NCBI GenBank assembly: GCA_027257055.1
Contig: JAPVLO010000232.1
Location: 5,394,001 to 5,458,000, forward strand
DNA from: Cephalopachus bancanus
Lineage: Eukaryota > Chordata > Mammalia > Primates > Tarsiidae
Length of the DNA: 64,000 nucleotides
Reading direction: 5' to 3'
A program made the translations under genes and the position numbers. The notes under the pieces are model-generated. The model was not told the origin of the DNA. It saw only the letters and a program-made list of their open reading frames with translations, and did not search any database. The number at the start of each line of letters is the position of its first letter. The stretch's first letter is position 1. This document shows positions 34,430-48,900 of this stretch, one piece after another.

Positions 34430-37158
34430 TGAAATCCAAATACCTGCAATTCCAAACTTACCTACAGTGAAGCTAGACAGATATGTGGAGACATTCAGTT
34501 GATTAGCCTCAATGTAGGTTTGTGTGCAACTTTGCCACTTTCCAATGAATGAACTTTTTACCACTGGGAAACTTGTCTCTGGGAAAGGAAGATAAAAACT
34601 ACTTTTTTCTTTTTTTAAATTGCATGTTGCTAAAAGTGCTTTCTTTTTTGAACCCCATGAAATAATTTAACATTCTATCCCCCAGAATACAAACCAGGTT
34701 TCCTTAAGGGCATGTGTTCTCTCTCCTAGTGTCCCTAGGGAGAAGGAGTTTTTGTATTTTTACAGAAACTGACCCAGCAACGTTGTTTGGGGTTTCACAT
34801 ATTTTCATTCCTTAAACAATGCAATGTGTAGTCTTAAATTATTTGGGCTTACCTAAATTAATTCCAGGATTAAAATTATGATCTCAGGCTTTAAGCTGTA
34901 GTTAGAGTAAAGGGCATGAGTTTTTAATATTTCATGATGCCTTGAGCCTATCTCCTCTCCTTCTTAGTTTGCATACTTTGACCTAGATCAGCCTCCTGAG
35001 GTAATTTGGAAGAATCCTCCAATTAAGCCCAGAAATTGATAGTGTGCAGGCATTTCTCCTTAAGCCTAACAATCCCAGTTCAACAAGGGAACACCAGAGC
35101 AGATTTCAGACATTGCTGGAGTCCAACTATGTTTTGTTCTCTGAAATGACACAACTGACAACTCAACATTCCATCATTTATTATGCACAGGGTCTTGCAA
35201 CCTGAACGTTTGTGTTTTCTCTTTAACACCACTGAGTACATCTAAGGTTTTCTTTCAACTTGCTTCAAAGGCAATTTGGCAATCTTTTTTTGTTAAAGTG
35301 TTGTACTGCTTCCAAGTACATAAATAAAGAAATTAAAATAAATAAATAAATGAAAAAAGAGTGTGGTGTTGGATTCAATAGGTTACAGTTAAAACTACTT
35401 GAATGGGTGTATCTGTCTGTCACCTGAGGGTTTTCAAATGAAGAAAAGCTTGGTTGAATTTTTTCCCCTGGCTATACTGTAAAATTATGCTGAAATCTGC
35501 TTTGCCAAACTCATATTGAGAGTGAAACTACACAGAAAATGTGGAGGCCTTAAACATGTTAGCATCAATGTAGGTTTGTAGGCAACTCCCCCATTCTCCA
35601 ATGAATGCCCTGATTACCACTGGGCAACATGTTGCTGGGACTAGAAGAGAAAAACTATGTTTCAACTTGCTTGTTGCTTAAACAGCTTCCTATAGTAAAG
35701 CCCATGAAAGGATACAAGGCATGTTTCCATAAGGGACTGTGCTCTCTCCTCACAATCTGCATAGAAAGAAGGACTTTCTCTTTGTATTTTTATAAAAATG
35801 GACTCGAAGACTTTACTTGGGGTTTCACATATTTTGTCCTTTGAAACAAAGCAATATATAGTCTTAAATACTGTGGGATTGCCTAATTTAGTTCAGGAAT
35901 GAAATAAATTAGAGTCTTAAACTGTAGTTAAAGGGCTTGAGTTTTTAACTATTCATGGAGACTTCAGCCTATCTTCGTTCAGTCTGACCCTTTGGCCTTT
36001 GGCCAAGTTTCAGTTTCCTGAGGAATTAGGAAACAACCTCCTATTACGCGCAGAAGGTAACACACAGGTGTTCCCCCTTAAGCCTAATCATCTCTATTGC
36101 CCAGCATAGCACTCTTCTGGCATGAGAAATCCAGAACAGGTTTTCTAGCTTAGCTGGAGTCCCACCATGCTGTATTTCCTGAACTGACAAAAGTGATAAC
36201 ACCATATTCCATGATTATTACACTTAGCATCTACCAATTTGCACGTTTGTGTTTTCAGTTTAATGCCACTGGAAACATCTAAGGTTTTCTTCCAGCATCA
36301 AAGGCAATTTGGCAATCTCCATTCTTTGTGAAAGTGTTGTACTTATGTTCATATACATAAATGAATAAATAAGTACATAAATAAGGGGAAAAAATGAATG
36401 TGGTATTAGAGTCAGTAAGGTATAATTCAGACTGTTTCAATGGGTGGATCCATCCCGTCAGTGGAAAATGCAGAAAATCCAGTTTGTTTGTTTGCTTGTT
36501 TTGGGTAGGCTTAAAGAAAGTCTGACATTTTCTTAGCCACACTATTTTCATTTTCTCAGTTTTTCATCATTGACCATGACTCAGCCTTCTGAGTCAATTA
36601 GGAAACAGCCTCTAATTAAGCCCTGAAAGTTATTACACAGGTGTTTCTCCTTAATACTGATGCTATATATTACCAGCAGAGCACTCTAGTGTACAAACCA
36701 TGTTTTCATAAGGGACTTTCTACACTCCTCACAGCTTTCCTAGAAGAAGGAACTTTCCTTTGTACTTTAAAAAATAGACTTAAGAATTTTGGGGGGAGGG
36801 GGTTACCTCTTTCCATCTGTGAAGAAATACAATGCATAGTCATATACAATAGGTTTGCATAAATTTATTCCATGACTGAAATAATCTATATCCTTAAGCT
36901 GCACTTAGAGTAAAGGGAATGAGTTTTTAACTCTTCATGGGGCCTTGAGCCAGTCTTCGTTTTTTCTGTCTTTTTCATCTTTGACTTAGATTCATCCTCC
37001 TGAGGCAATTTGGAAACAGCCTCCAAATAAGGCCAGAAGTAGTTAGCACACAGGTTTTTCTCCTTAATAATAATGATATATAATGCCAGTGGGGCACTCT
37101 AATATGCAAACCATGCTTCCATAAGGGACTCCCCTCTCTCCTCTCAGCTTTTCTGTGA
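34430..37158 (+). repeat. Diverged roughly 1-kb tandem repeat, two long and two shortened copies
   Basis: A shared block with GGCATTTCTCCTTAAGCCTA-type sequence recurs near 34995, 36010, 36588 and 37002. A second block, around CTTGGGGTTTCACATATTTT and AAAGGGCTTGAGTTTTTAAC, recurs near 34790, 35820 and 36800. Spacing is about 1015, 578 and 414 bases, so later copies carry internal deletions. No coding frame is conserved among the copies. The unit's identity is unknown. An (AATA)n tract at 35325-35350 lies within the first copy. Confidence 0.75.
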
Positions 37159-37159
37159 G

Positions 37160-39945
37160 AATTTTTCTTTTTTTTTTCTCTTTTAATTTTTACTTTAAAA
37201 TTGTGGAGTACAATTTAAGGTGAGGTATACAAATATTCACTGTGCAGGTACCCCTTGTTGATGAGGTGTGCCCCCCCCCAGGCAGATATTAACTACTGTC
37301 AATTCCACCTCCCCACTCCCCACTCTGCTCCTCCCCCAGCAGTTTCCTGCTACTGTCAATCCTTTTCTTATAGTATTAGGGTAGTTGTTCAAGGTTCACT
37401 TATGAGTGAGAACATGTGATACTCAGCTCTTTGTTTCTGTGATAGATCACTCAGTATTATAGCCTCTTATTCCATCCAGGTTGCTGCAAAGTTCATGATT
37501 TTGCTCTTCTTTATGGCTGCATAGCATTCCATTGTGTATGTTTACTACATTTTAAAAATCCAGTTCTCTTTTGATAGGCCACATGGTTGGTTCTATGTTC
37601 TTGCTATTGTGAGCAATGCTGCAATAAACATACGTGTGCAGGTATCTTTTTTATAGAGTGACCTGAGTTCTTCCGGTATATTCCCAGTAGGGGGATTGTG
37701 AGGTCATATGGTAGGTCAATTTTTAGAACTTTTAGGAATCGCCACACTGATTTCCACAGAGGCTGAACTTTGTATTCCCATCAACAGTGTAGAAGTGTTC
37801 CCTTTTCACCACATCCTCTCCAGCATCTGTTATTTTTTGAGTTATTGATGGTGGTCATTCTGACTGGAGTTAGGTGGTATCTCAGTGTAGTTTTAATTTG
37901 CTTCTCCTTGATGACTAGTGAGGCTGAACATTTTTTCATGTATCTGTTGGCTGATCATGTGTCTTCTTTTGAGAAGTGTCTATTCATATCTTTTGCACAC
38001 TTTGTAATGGGGCTGTTTGTTTTTTTCTTTTCAGCACATTTGAGTTCCTTGTAGATCCTTGATGTTAGACCTTTGTCAGACATGGAGCTGGCAAATATTT
38101 TTTTCCCAGTCTGTGGGCTGTCTCCTTACTCTTGGGATGGTTTCTTTGGCTTTGCAGAAGCTTGTCAGTTTAATGAGGTCCCACTTGTTTATCTTATCTC
38201 CTATGGCCTGAGCACTTGGGGTTTTGATCAGGAATTGGTTGCCAGTTCCAACTCCATGTCTCCTGCATTTTCTAAGGTTCTTATAGTTTGAGGTTTTACA
38301 TTTAGGTCTTTGATCCATTTAGAGTTAATTTTTGTGTATGGGAATAGGTAGGGGTCCTGTTTTAATATTTTGCATGTAGTCAGCCAGCTTTTCCAGAACC
38401 ATTTACTGAATAGAACTTCCTCTCCTTAGTAGTGGGTAGTGGAGGCTTTGTCGAAGATGAGTTGGTTGAGAAATTGAGGTTTTGCTTCTGGAATCTCAAT
38501 TCTATTCCATTGGCCTATATGCCTGTTCTTGTACCAATACCAGGCTATTTTGATTATTGTTGCTTTATAATAAAGTTTAAAGCCTGGGAGTGTGATACCT
38601 CCTGCTTTGTTGTTGTTGTTGTTGTTGTTTTAACTGACGATTGTTTTGGCTATTCTTGGTCGTTTATGTTTCCATATGAATTCCTGTATTGTTTTTTCTA
38701 GGTCTGAGAAGAATGTTGCTGGTAATTTGATGGGTATTGCATTGAATCTGTAGATTGCCTTAGGTAAGATGGACATCTTAACAATGTTAATTCCATAGGC
38801 ATGGAATATTTTTCCACTTGTTTGTGTCATCTTTGCTTTCTTTGAGCAGCGTTTTGTAGTTTTCACATCTCTGGTTAGGAAGATGCCAAAGTATTTCTCT
38901 TTTTTTTGTAGCTATTGTGAATGGAATTGTGCTTTTAATTTGGGTTTCTGTTTGTTTATTGTTGGTGTATAGAAATGTGATTATCTTTTGCACATTTATT
39001 TTATACCCTGAGACTTTGCCAAAGTCCTTTATCAGTGCAAGGAGGTTTTTGGCAGATTCTCTTGGGTTTTCAAGGTATAGAATCATGTCGTCTGCAAAGA
39101 GAGATAACTTGACTTCCTCTTTTCCCATTTGGATACCCCTGATCGCCTTCTCTTCTCTGATTGCTCTTGCTAGGATTTCCAAAACTATGTTGAACAGGAG
39201 GAGTGAGAGTGGGCATGCTTTCTTTTCCAGTTTTCAGGGGAAATGGTTCCAATTTCTGTCTGTTTAGCAGTATGCTGGTGGTGGGTTTCTCATAGTTGGC
39301 TCTTATTATTTTGAGGTATGTTCCATCTATGCCTAGATGTTTGAGTGTTTTTATCAAGAAGGGGTGCCAGATTTTATCAAAAACTTTTTCTGCAGCTAAT
39401 GATATAATCATGTGGTTTTTGTTTTTATATCTGTTGATGTATTTAATTATGTTTATGGTCTTACAAATGTTGAACCAGCCTTGCATCCCAGGGATGAAGC
39501 CTACTTGGTCATGGTGGGTGATTTTTGATATGTGTTGTTGAATCTGGTTTGCTAGGATCTTGTTAAAAATTTTAGCATCTATATTCATCAAAGGTATTGG
39601 CTTGTAGTTCTCTCTCTTTGTTGGATCTTTACTTGGCTTGGATATCAATGTGATGTTAGCTTCATAAAATGATTTGAGGAGAGTTCCATTTTTCTCAATT
39701 GCCTGGAATACTTTCAATAGAATTGGTATCAGTTCCTCCTTGTATGTTTTGTAGAATTCTGCTGGAAAGCCATCTGGTCCAGGGCTTTTTTTCTTTTTTT
39801 TGTAAATAGCTTTCTTATGGTATAGTCAATTTCTTGGATTGTTATTGGTCTATTTAGGGTTATGATTTCTTCTTGTTTCAACCTGGGGAGGCTGCATGAT
39901 GTCAGAAATTTCTCCAATTCCTTTCGGTTTTCAAGTTTGTTTCCA
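37160..39945 (-). mobile_element. 5'-truncated L1, dead ORF2, minus strand
   Basis: A T/A-rich tail (37160-37200) marks the 3' end; the 3' UTR and the C-terminal half of ORF2 follow on the minus strand. The reverse transcriptase block FADDMI is present at about 39090, and [14 protein letters not shown] near 38650. In the first catalytic block the expected acidic residue is replaced: [15 protein letters not shown] at about 39400. Frameshifts break the frame near 39240 and 38880. ORF1, the endonuclease and the 5' UTR are absent. The 5' end lies exactly where the 24-bp array starts. Confidence 0.9.
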
Positions 39946-42900
39946 TGCAAGTGTACATGGAGTTGTGCAGCAGAGCTACCTGAGAAGCACACTGCCAGGC
40001 CATCACATATGTGCATGATGGGGCCACTGCAGAGGCATATGGTGGTGCTACCATGAAGGCACACAGTGAAGCCACCTGAAAGGCACACTGCTAGGCCCCT
40101 GCAAAGTTGTGCAGCTGGCTCCCACAGAGGTGCATGGCAGGGACACTGAGGAGGCACCCGGTGAGCCACATGGGAGATGCACATCCTGGCAACCATGAAG
40201 GTACACAACTGGGCCACCATGGAGGTGTGTGGTAAGGCCACTGTGATGGTGAGTGGTGGGACCTCCACAGAGGTTCACTGTGGGGCCACCACAAAGGCAC
40301 ACAGCAGGGGCACCACAGAGGTATGCAGAGGCGTCATTGTAGACATGTTCAACTGGGCCACCATGGAGGCACACAGCGAGGCCAGTATGGAAGTATGCGG
40401 CAAGTACACCTTGGAAGTGCACAGCCTGGCCACTGTGGAGGCATGCACCAGGGCCACCATGAAGGCATATGATGGGGCCAATGCTGAGGTGCATGGAGGG
40501 GATACCATTCAAGCACACAATGAGCCCATTTGGAGGTGTGAAGCAGGGCCACTGAGGAGGAGCCATGTGGGGCCACCTAGAGGTGCACAGGCACATGGAG
40601 GTGCATGGTGGGTCACCACAGAGGCACACCACAGGGCCATGGTGGAGGCAGATGGCAGGGCCACCACTGAGGTATGTAGCTGGACCGCTGTGAAGATATG
40701 TGGCGGGATCACCATGGAGGCATGTGGCAGGGCCTCCATGGAGGCACACATCAGGGCCACTGTCAAGACATGTGGCAGGCCACCACATAGGTGCACAGTA
40801 GGGCCACCACTGAGACCCATGATAGGACTACTACCGAGGCCAATGATTGGGCCACCACAGAGGCATGGGACCAAGCCACCCAGGAGATGCACAGTGGGGC
40901 CACAGCAAAGATGCACCTTGAGACCATCACAAAGGTGTGGGGCAGAGCCACCTGGGCAGTGTGCCAGGCAACCATGAAGTCATGCATTAGGGCCACAGTG
41001 GAGGCATGCAGTAGGGTCACCATGATGGCACATGGTGGGGCCACTGCAAAGGCACGCAGTGGGGCCACTTTGGAGGTACGCAGTAAGCCCACCACAGAGG
41101 CATGCAGCCAGACCACCACAGAAGGGTGTGGCAAGGCTACCATGGAGGTACACAGTGAGGCCACTGAGAAGGGTCACAGCAGGGCCACCTGGAAGATGTG
41201 CAGCTGGGCCAGGGTAGAAGTGCATGGTGAGGCCACTGTGGAGGCACATGTCAGGGTCACTGTGGAGACATGCAGCAAGTCCACCATGGAGGTGCATGGC
41301 AGGTCCACCACAGAGGCATGTGACAGGCCCACTACAGGGGCACATAGTGGGGCCAGAGTAAAGGCACACAACAAAGCCACTGCAGAGATGTGTGGCAGGG
41401 CCACCATGGAGGTGTGTGGCTGGACCACCACTGAGGCACACTGCAGGGCCAATGTGGAGGTAGGCTGTGGTACACCTAGGAGGCATGCAGCCAGGCCACT
41501 ACAGAGGCATGTGGTTGGGCCACCACGGAAGCACGCAGCCAGGCCACTGCAGAGGCACGCAGTGAGGCTACCACAGAGGCATGAGATGGGTCCACCACAG
41601 GGCTGCACAGTGGGGCCATTGTAGAGGCACATAGCAGGGCCAATGTGAAGGTGTGTGGTGGGGACAACTGGGAGGCATGCAACTGGGTCACCACAGGCCT
41701 GTGGCCGGGGAATGTAGAGATGTACAGCAGGGCCACCAATGAGGCACACAGCAGGGCAACCATGGAGTCACGTAGTAGGTCATCACAGAGGCACGTGGCA
41801 GAGCCAATATGAAGTCATGCGGTGGGGACACCTGGGAGAAATGCAGCCAGGCCACCGTGGAGGTATGCAGCAGGACCAATGCAAAGGTGCATGGCAGGGG
41901 CACCTGGAAGGTGCACAGCTGGGCCACCACAGAGGCTTGTAGCCAGGCAACTGCAGAGATGGGTGGTGGAGGCACCACAGAAGTGTATGGTAGGGCCACT
42001 GTGAGTGTGCAGTGGGGCCACCATGGAGAAACATGGCAGGGCCAATGCGGAGGTGCATGGCGGAAACACCCAGGATATATGTAACTGGGCCACCTCAAAG
42101 TCACATGGCCAGGCCACCACGTAGGCGCATAGCAGGGCTACTTCAGAGGCACACGGTGGGACCACCTGGGAGGCATGCAGCTGGGCCACCATGGAGTTGC
42201 TCAGCAGGGCCACTGCAGAGGTGTGCCACAGGGTCACCTGGGAGGCACATGGCTGGGCTACTGTGGAGGCACTTGACAGGGCCACCATGGAGGCATACAG
42301 CAAGGCCACTATGGAGGTGCACCACAGAGCCACAGCAGAGGCATGCAGTGGGGCTACCATGGAGGTGTGTAGCAAGGCCCATGGAGGCGCACAGTGGGAC
42401 CACCTTGGAGGCATGCTGCAAAGCCACTGCAGAGGCACATGGTGGGACAACCATGGAAGTGTGCAGCAGGGCCACTGCTGAGGCACACAGAGGGTCCACT
42501 GCAGAGGCACGTGGCTGGGCCACCACAGAAGTGCACAGTGGGGCCACTACAGAGGCCCACATCAGAACCGCCACAGAGTCATGCTGCAAAGCCACCAAGG
42601 AGGTGCACAGCAGGGTGACCACTGAGGTGCCCAGCAGGTCCACTGCAGAGGCACCCAGCAGGACCACCATGAATGCAAGTGGCAAGGTCACCACAGAGGC
42701 ACATGATGCGTCCACTACGGAGGTACACAGTGGGTCCAGCGCAGATACATGCAGCAGGGCCAATGCAGAGTTACACAGAAGGGCCACCATGGAGGTGTGC
42801 AGCAGGAACACTGCAGAGGCTTGAAGCAGGGTCACTGTGAAGGCATGTAGAGGAGCCACCATGGAGGCATGGAGGTAGGACCACAGTAGAGGTGCACAGC

Positions 42901-45900
42901 GGGTCTACCACAGAGGTGTACAGTGGGTCCACCATGGACGTGTATGGTGGGGCCAGTGCTGAGACACTCGATGGGGCCACTGCAAAGTCACGTGGAGGTG
43001 CTACCACAGAGGCACATGACAGGGCCACCCCACGGCATGCGGTGTGGCCACCACAGAGGCCCATGCAAGGGCCACCACGGAGGCCCACAGTGGGCCCACC
43101 ATGGAGACCCACAGCAGAACCACCACAGAGGCATCAGTGGGACCACCGAGGAGTCATGTGGCAGGTCCACCGCAACTATGCGTGGTGGGACTACCATGGA
43201 GGCACACAGCAGGGCCAAAGTGGGGATACCTGGGAGGTACGTGGCAGTGCCACCACGAAAATGCATGGTGGGACCCCCACAGTGCTACACAGCAGGGCCA
43301 CCACTAAGGCATGTGGCAGGGCCACTGCAGAGGCACACTGTGGAACTACTACAGTTGCATGTGGTGGGGTCACAACAGAGGCACACATCCAAGCCACAGT
43401 GGAGGTTAAGTGGCAAGGCCACCTGGGAGGCACAAATCCAGGCAACCACGGAGGCACACAGCTAGGCCGATGCAAAGGTGTGTGGCAGAGTCACCATGGA
43501 GGCAGGTGGAAGTGCCATAGTGGAGTTGCACAAAGGTTCCACCGCAGAAGTTCACAGTGGGGCCACCTGGGCTACACTCATTTGGGCAACTACAGAGGCA
43601 TATGATCTGGTCAATGTAGAGGCATGTGACGGGGCCACATTGCAGGTATGTGGCAGGGCCACCATGGAGATACATTGCAGGGCCACTGTGGTAATGTGCA
43701 GTGGGGCCACCATGGAGGTGCACAGTGGGTCCCCCACAGAGGTGCACAGCATGGCACTGTGAAGGTGTGCTATGGGGCCAGCACTGAAGCATGTATCTAG
43801 GCCACTGTAGAGACACTCAATAGGGCCACTGCAAAGGCCACTGTAGAGGCACACCACAGGGCTACCTTGGAGGTACATGGCAAGACCATCATGGAGGTGG
43901 ACAGTGAGGCAACCATGAAGAAGACATGCTGCAGGGCCACCACTGAGGTGTGTGAAGAGGCCACCACAGAGGCATGTGGCAGGGTCAACGTGGAGGCATA
44001 CAGAGTGACCACCACAGAGGGACATGATGTGGCCACTGCAGGAGCACACAGTAGGGCCACTGTGGAAGCACATGGAGGGGCCACCACAGAGGCATATAGT
44101 GGGGCTACCATGAAGATATGCAGTGGAGCCAATGCAGAGGAACACAGGGGTTCCACCACAAAGGCCCATGCTGAACCCACCAAGAAGGCATGCAGTAGGG
44201 TCACCACAGAGGTGCACAGCAGGGCCACCTCAGAAGCATGCCAATATGGAGATCCGTGGCAGCGTTACTGTGTAGGTACGTGGCAGGGCCACCATGAAGA
44301 TGCACAGCAGAGCCACCATGGAAGTACGTGGCGGAGCCACCACAGAGACACTTGGCCAGGCCAACACGAAGGCACATGATGGGACCAACTGAGAGGCACA
44401 CAGCTGTACCAAGCTGAGGCACGTGGCAGAGTCACTTGGGGAGCACATGGCAGAGCCACTTGGGAGGCACATGGCTGGGTCACTGTAGAGGCATGCAGCT
44501 GGGCCACCAAGGAGGCTCACAGTAAGGCTACAGCAAAGATGTGCAGGGGGATCACCATGAAGGTGCACAGCAGAGCCATTTGGATGGCGTGCAGACAGAC
44601 CACCATGGAGGCATGCAGCCTGGCCATCATGGAGGTGCACAATGGGCCACAGCAGAGGCATGCGAGAGGGACACCTGGGAGGTTTGTAAACAGGTAACTT
44701 TGGAGGTGCATGGTGGAGCCACTGAGGTGGTACACAGCAAGTCCACTGCAAAGGGCCGAGGCTGGCCTGCTACAGAGGTTCATGGCAAGTCTACCCTAGA
44801 TGCACATAGCAGGGTCATAGTGAAAGCATGCAGCAGGACCATCTGGGAGCCACACAGCCAGTCCACCACAGAGGAACGAAGCTGAGCCACCATGGAGGTA
44901 TGTAGCAGGACTACCACGGAGGAGTGCAGAGGGGCCACCTGGGAGGTATGTGGCCGGGCCACCATGTGCATGCATGGCAGGGCCACCACAGAGGTGCACA
45001 ACGGGGCCACCTTGGAAACACAACAAGGGGCCACTGTGGAGGTTCACGGGAAGGCCACCTGGGAGACATGTGACTGGGCCACCAAAAGGTTTGCAGTGGG
45101 ACCCCCCACAGAAGCCCAAAGCAGGACCACTGGAGAGTTGCACAGCAGGGGCTATGTGAAGGTACACAGTGGTTCCACTGTGGAGGTACTTGTCAGGGCC
45201 ACCTGGGAGGCATGCATCTGGGCAACCACAGAGGAGAGTAGTTGAGCCACCATGGAGGCATGCAGCTGGGTTTCCACAGAGGTATGTGATGGGGCCACTG
45301 TGGAGGTGCATGGTAAGGCCACCACGGAGGCACCTGGCAGGTCCTTCATGGAGGTGTATGGCAGGGCCACTACAGAGGCATGCGGCAGGGTCACTGTAAA
45401 GGCGTGTGCCTAGTCCACCATGGAAGCATGCAGTGGGTCCACTGAGGAGGTGCAGGATGGAACCATTGCAAAGGTGTGCAGCAGGTCCACTGTGGAGATG
45501 CATAGCAGGGCCGCTGTGGATGCCTGCAGTGAGGCCACTGCAGAGGCATGTGGCTGGGCCACCATGGAGGCATGTGGTGGTGCCATCACAGGGGTGCACA
45601 GCAGGGCCACCATGGAGGCATGCAGCAGAACCACCACAGATGCCAGTGGCAGGGCCGGTGCAGAGGTCTGGGTTGGGGCCATTGTGAAGAACCACAGAGA
45701 TGCCACCTCAGAGGCACCTGGTGGGGCCACTGAGGAGTCATGCAGTGGGGACAATGTGGAGGTGCGTTGCAAGGTCATCACAAAGGCATGTGGCAAGGCC
45801 AGTGTGGAAGTGCACAGCCAGCCCACCACGGAGGTACATAGCAGGGCCATTGGGGAGGTGCATGGCAGGGCCTCAGCAGAGGCACATGACAGGACCCTGT

Positions 45901-48900
45901 GGAGGCACATGACAGAGCCCCTGAGGAGGTCTGCAGTGGGACCACAAAGGAGGTGTTTGGCAAGGCTGAGGAGGCACACAGTGGGGCCACCAAGGAGTCA
46001 TGTAGTGGGGACAATGCAGAGGTACACAGAGGGGCCATCATAGTGGTACATGGCAGGGCCACCACAGAGGTCTGCATCAGGGCTATCATGGAGGCATGCA
46101 GTGGGTCCACTACAAAGGCAAGCAGTGGGTCATCCATGGAGGTTTGTGGTGGGGCCATCACAAAGGTGCATGGAGGAGCTACCATAGAGGCAGATGGTAT
46201 GGCCATCACAGAGGCATGTGGTGGGGCCATAGTGGTGGGACCACCACAGAGGTGTATGGCAGGGTGCTCAAGGAGGCACATGGGGAACCGCCACAGAGGC
46301 CACCATGGAGGCCTGCAGTGAGGCTATTGCAGAGGCATGTGGCGTAGCTCCTGTGAGGTGCGTGGACAATCCAGGATGGAAGCACACAATGGGGCCGCCA
46401 TGGAGGGGCACCTGGGGGGCATGTATCAGGCCCTCCATGGAGGCAGGCATCAGGGCCACCACAGAGGCATTCAGTAGGGTCAATGCAGAGGGGCATAGCA
46501 GGCTGACCATAGAAGCCCATAGTGGGGCCCCTGCTGAGGCCTATAGTGAGGCCACCATGGAGGCCCATGGCAGGGCCACCACAGGGTCCCAGGTTGGGGC
46601 CATTGCAAAGCCTGTGGAGATACCACCACTGAAGCATGTAGCACGGCCACCATGGAGTCGTGTTGTGGGGCACTGCAGAGATGTGTGGCAGGGTCAATGC
46701 AGAGGCATGTGTCAAGGCCACTGTGGAGGTGCGTGGCAAGGCCAATGCATTGGTGTGTTGAGGGGACATCATGGAGGCACGTGGAGGGGCCTTCAGGAAG
46801 GTTCATGGCAGGGACACCACAGAGGCCTACAGTGATATCTTGGAAATGCATGGCAGGTACTCTACAAAAGTGCATGTTTGATCCACCACAGATGCTCATG
46901 GCAGGGCCACCGCAAAGGCACACAGAGGGGCCACCATGGAGGTGGGAAGCAGAGCCACCATGGAAGCATGCAACAGGGTCACCACAGAGGCCCACAGAGA
47001 GGCCACTGTGGAGACCTATGGCAGGGTCACCATAGAGGCATGCAGCAGGGCCATCACAAAGGCATGCAGTGGAGGTGCACATCGAGACCACCACAAAGGT
47101 GCATGCCAAGACCACCTGGGAGGTACGTGGCCAGGCCACCGTGTAGGTGCTTGGCAGGGCCACAGCAGAGGCACACAGCATGGCAACCACTGAGACACAC
47201 AGCAGGACCACCATGGAGGAGCATGGTAGGGCCACAGCAGAAGCATGCACCAGGGCCACTGTGGAGGTGTGTGTTGGGACTATGTGGAGGGACACAGCAC
47301 GGCCCCTTGGAGGCCTGTGGCAAAGCCACTGCAGAGACGCATGGTGGGGCAACTGTGGAAGTGCATGACAAGGCCACCACAGAGGCAAGTAGCAGGGCCA
47401 CTGTAGAGGTCCATGGTGGGGTAACTAAGGAGCCTGTGACAGGGCCACTGCAAAGACACATGGCAGGGCCAATACAGAGGCATGCAGAGGGACTGATGTG
47501 GAGGCATATGGCAGGGGACACTGCACAGGTGCACAGGGCCACTGCTGAGGCATGTGAAGGGGCCAATGCAAAGGTGCATGGTAGAACCACCACTGATGCA
47601 CACAGTGGAGCCACCATGGAGGCACTTGGAGGAGCCACCATGGAGGCACTTGGAGGGGCCACCATGGAAGCACTTGGAGGGGCCACCATGGAGACATGCA
47701 GAGGGGCCACAGTAGAGGCATGTAGTGAGGCCACTGCAAAGTCACATGGCCGGGTACCACAGTGTCACAGTGGGCCCAATGTGGAGGTGCATGGCAGGGC
47801 TACTGTAGAGGAGTGATCCAGAGCCACTGAGGAGGCCACTGCTTGGCCACCACAGAGGTTCACAGTGGGGCCACTAAGAAGGCAGGCAGAGGGGCCATGG
47901 TGGAGGCACACATCAGAGCCACCATGGAGGGGCATCGCAGGGCCAGCTAGGAGGTATGCAGCCAGGCCACAGCAGAGACATATAGCCTGGCCACCGAGGA
48001 GGCGCCCAGCAGGGCCAATGTGAAGGCATGCAGTGGGGCCACCGCAGAGGGGCATGATGTGTGCACCTCAGAAGCCCACAGTGGACCCACTGTGGAGGCC
48101 GGTGGCAGGGTCAGAGCAAAGGCCCACAGTGGCACCACTGTGGAGGCCCATGCTAGGGCCACTGTGGAAGCTACAGCAGGGCCACTGTGAAAGTTCACAG
48201 TGGGCCACTGTGGAGGAACAGGGCAGAGCCAAAATGGAGGCACGTGGTGGGGTCAACGTGGAGGCAGGCAGCAGGGCCACCCAATGGTGCACAGCAGGGC
48301 CACTGCAGAGTCACAAGGAGGAGCCAATGCAGAGGCATACAGCCAGGTCACGGTGGAGGCCTACAGTGGGGCTACCATAGAGGTGCACTGCAAATCCACT
48401 GTGGAGGCATGTGGCAGGTCCACCATGGGGGCACACAGCAAGGCCACCTGTGAGGTGTGCGGCCCATCCAGCATGGAGGCATGCAATGGGGCAACCAAGG
48501 ACGCACATGGGGGATCCACGGCAGAGGCACGTAGTGGTGTCATCGCAGAGGTGTGCGACAGGTTCAACACAGAGGTGTGCGGCAGAACCACTGCAGATGC
48601 CCACAGCGGGGCCAACAAGGAAGCATGCAGTTGGTGCCCTGTGGAGGCTTGTAGTGGGGACACCATGGAGGCATGTGACCAGTTCACCAAAGAGGCATGC
48701 AGTGGGTCCACCATGGAAGCATGTGGCAGCGTCATCGCGGAGGCATGCAGCAGGTTCACCATGAAGGTATGTGGCCACGACAGAGCCACTGCAGAGACAA
48801 GAGGCCAGGCCACGGTGGTGTCACCACAGAGGCACATGGTGGGACCAACACAGATGCCCACAGTGGGGCCAGTGCAGAGATCCAGGTCCAGGCCATTGTG

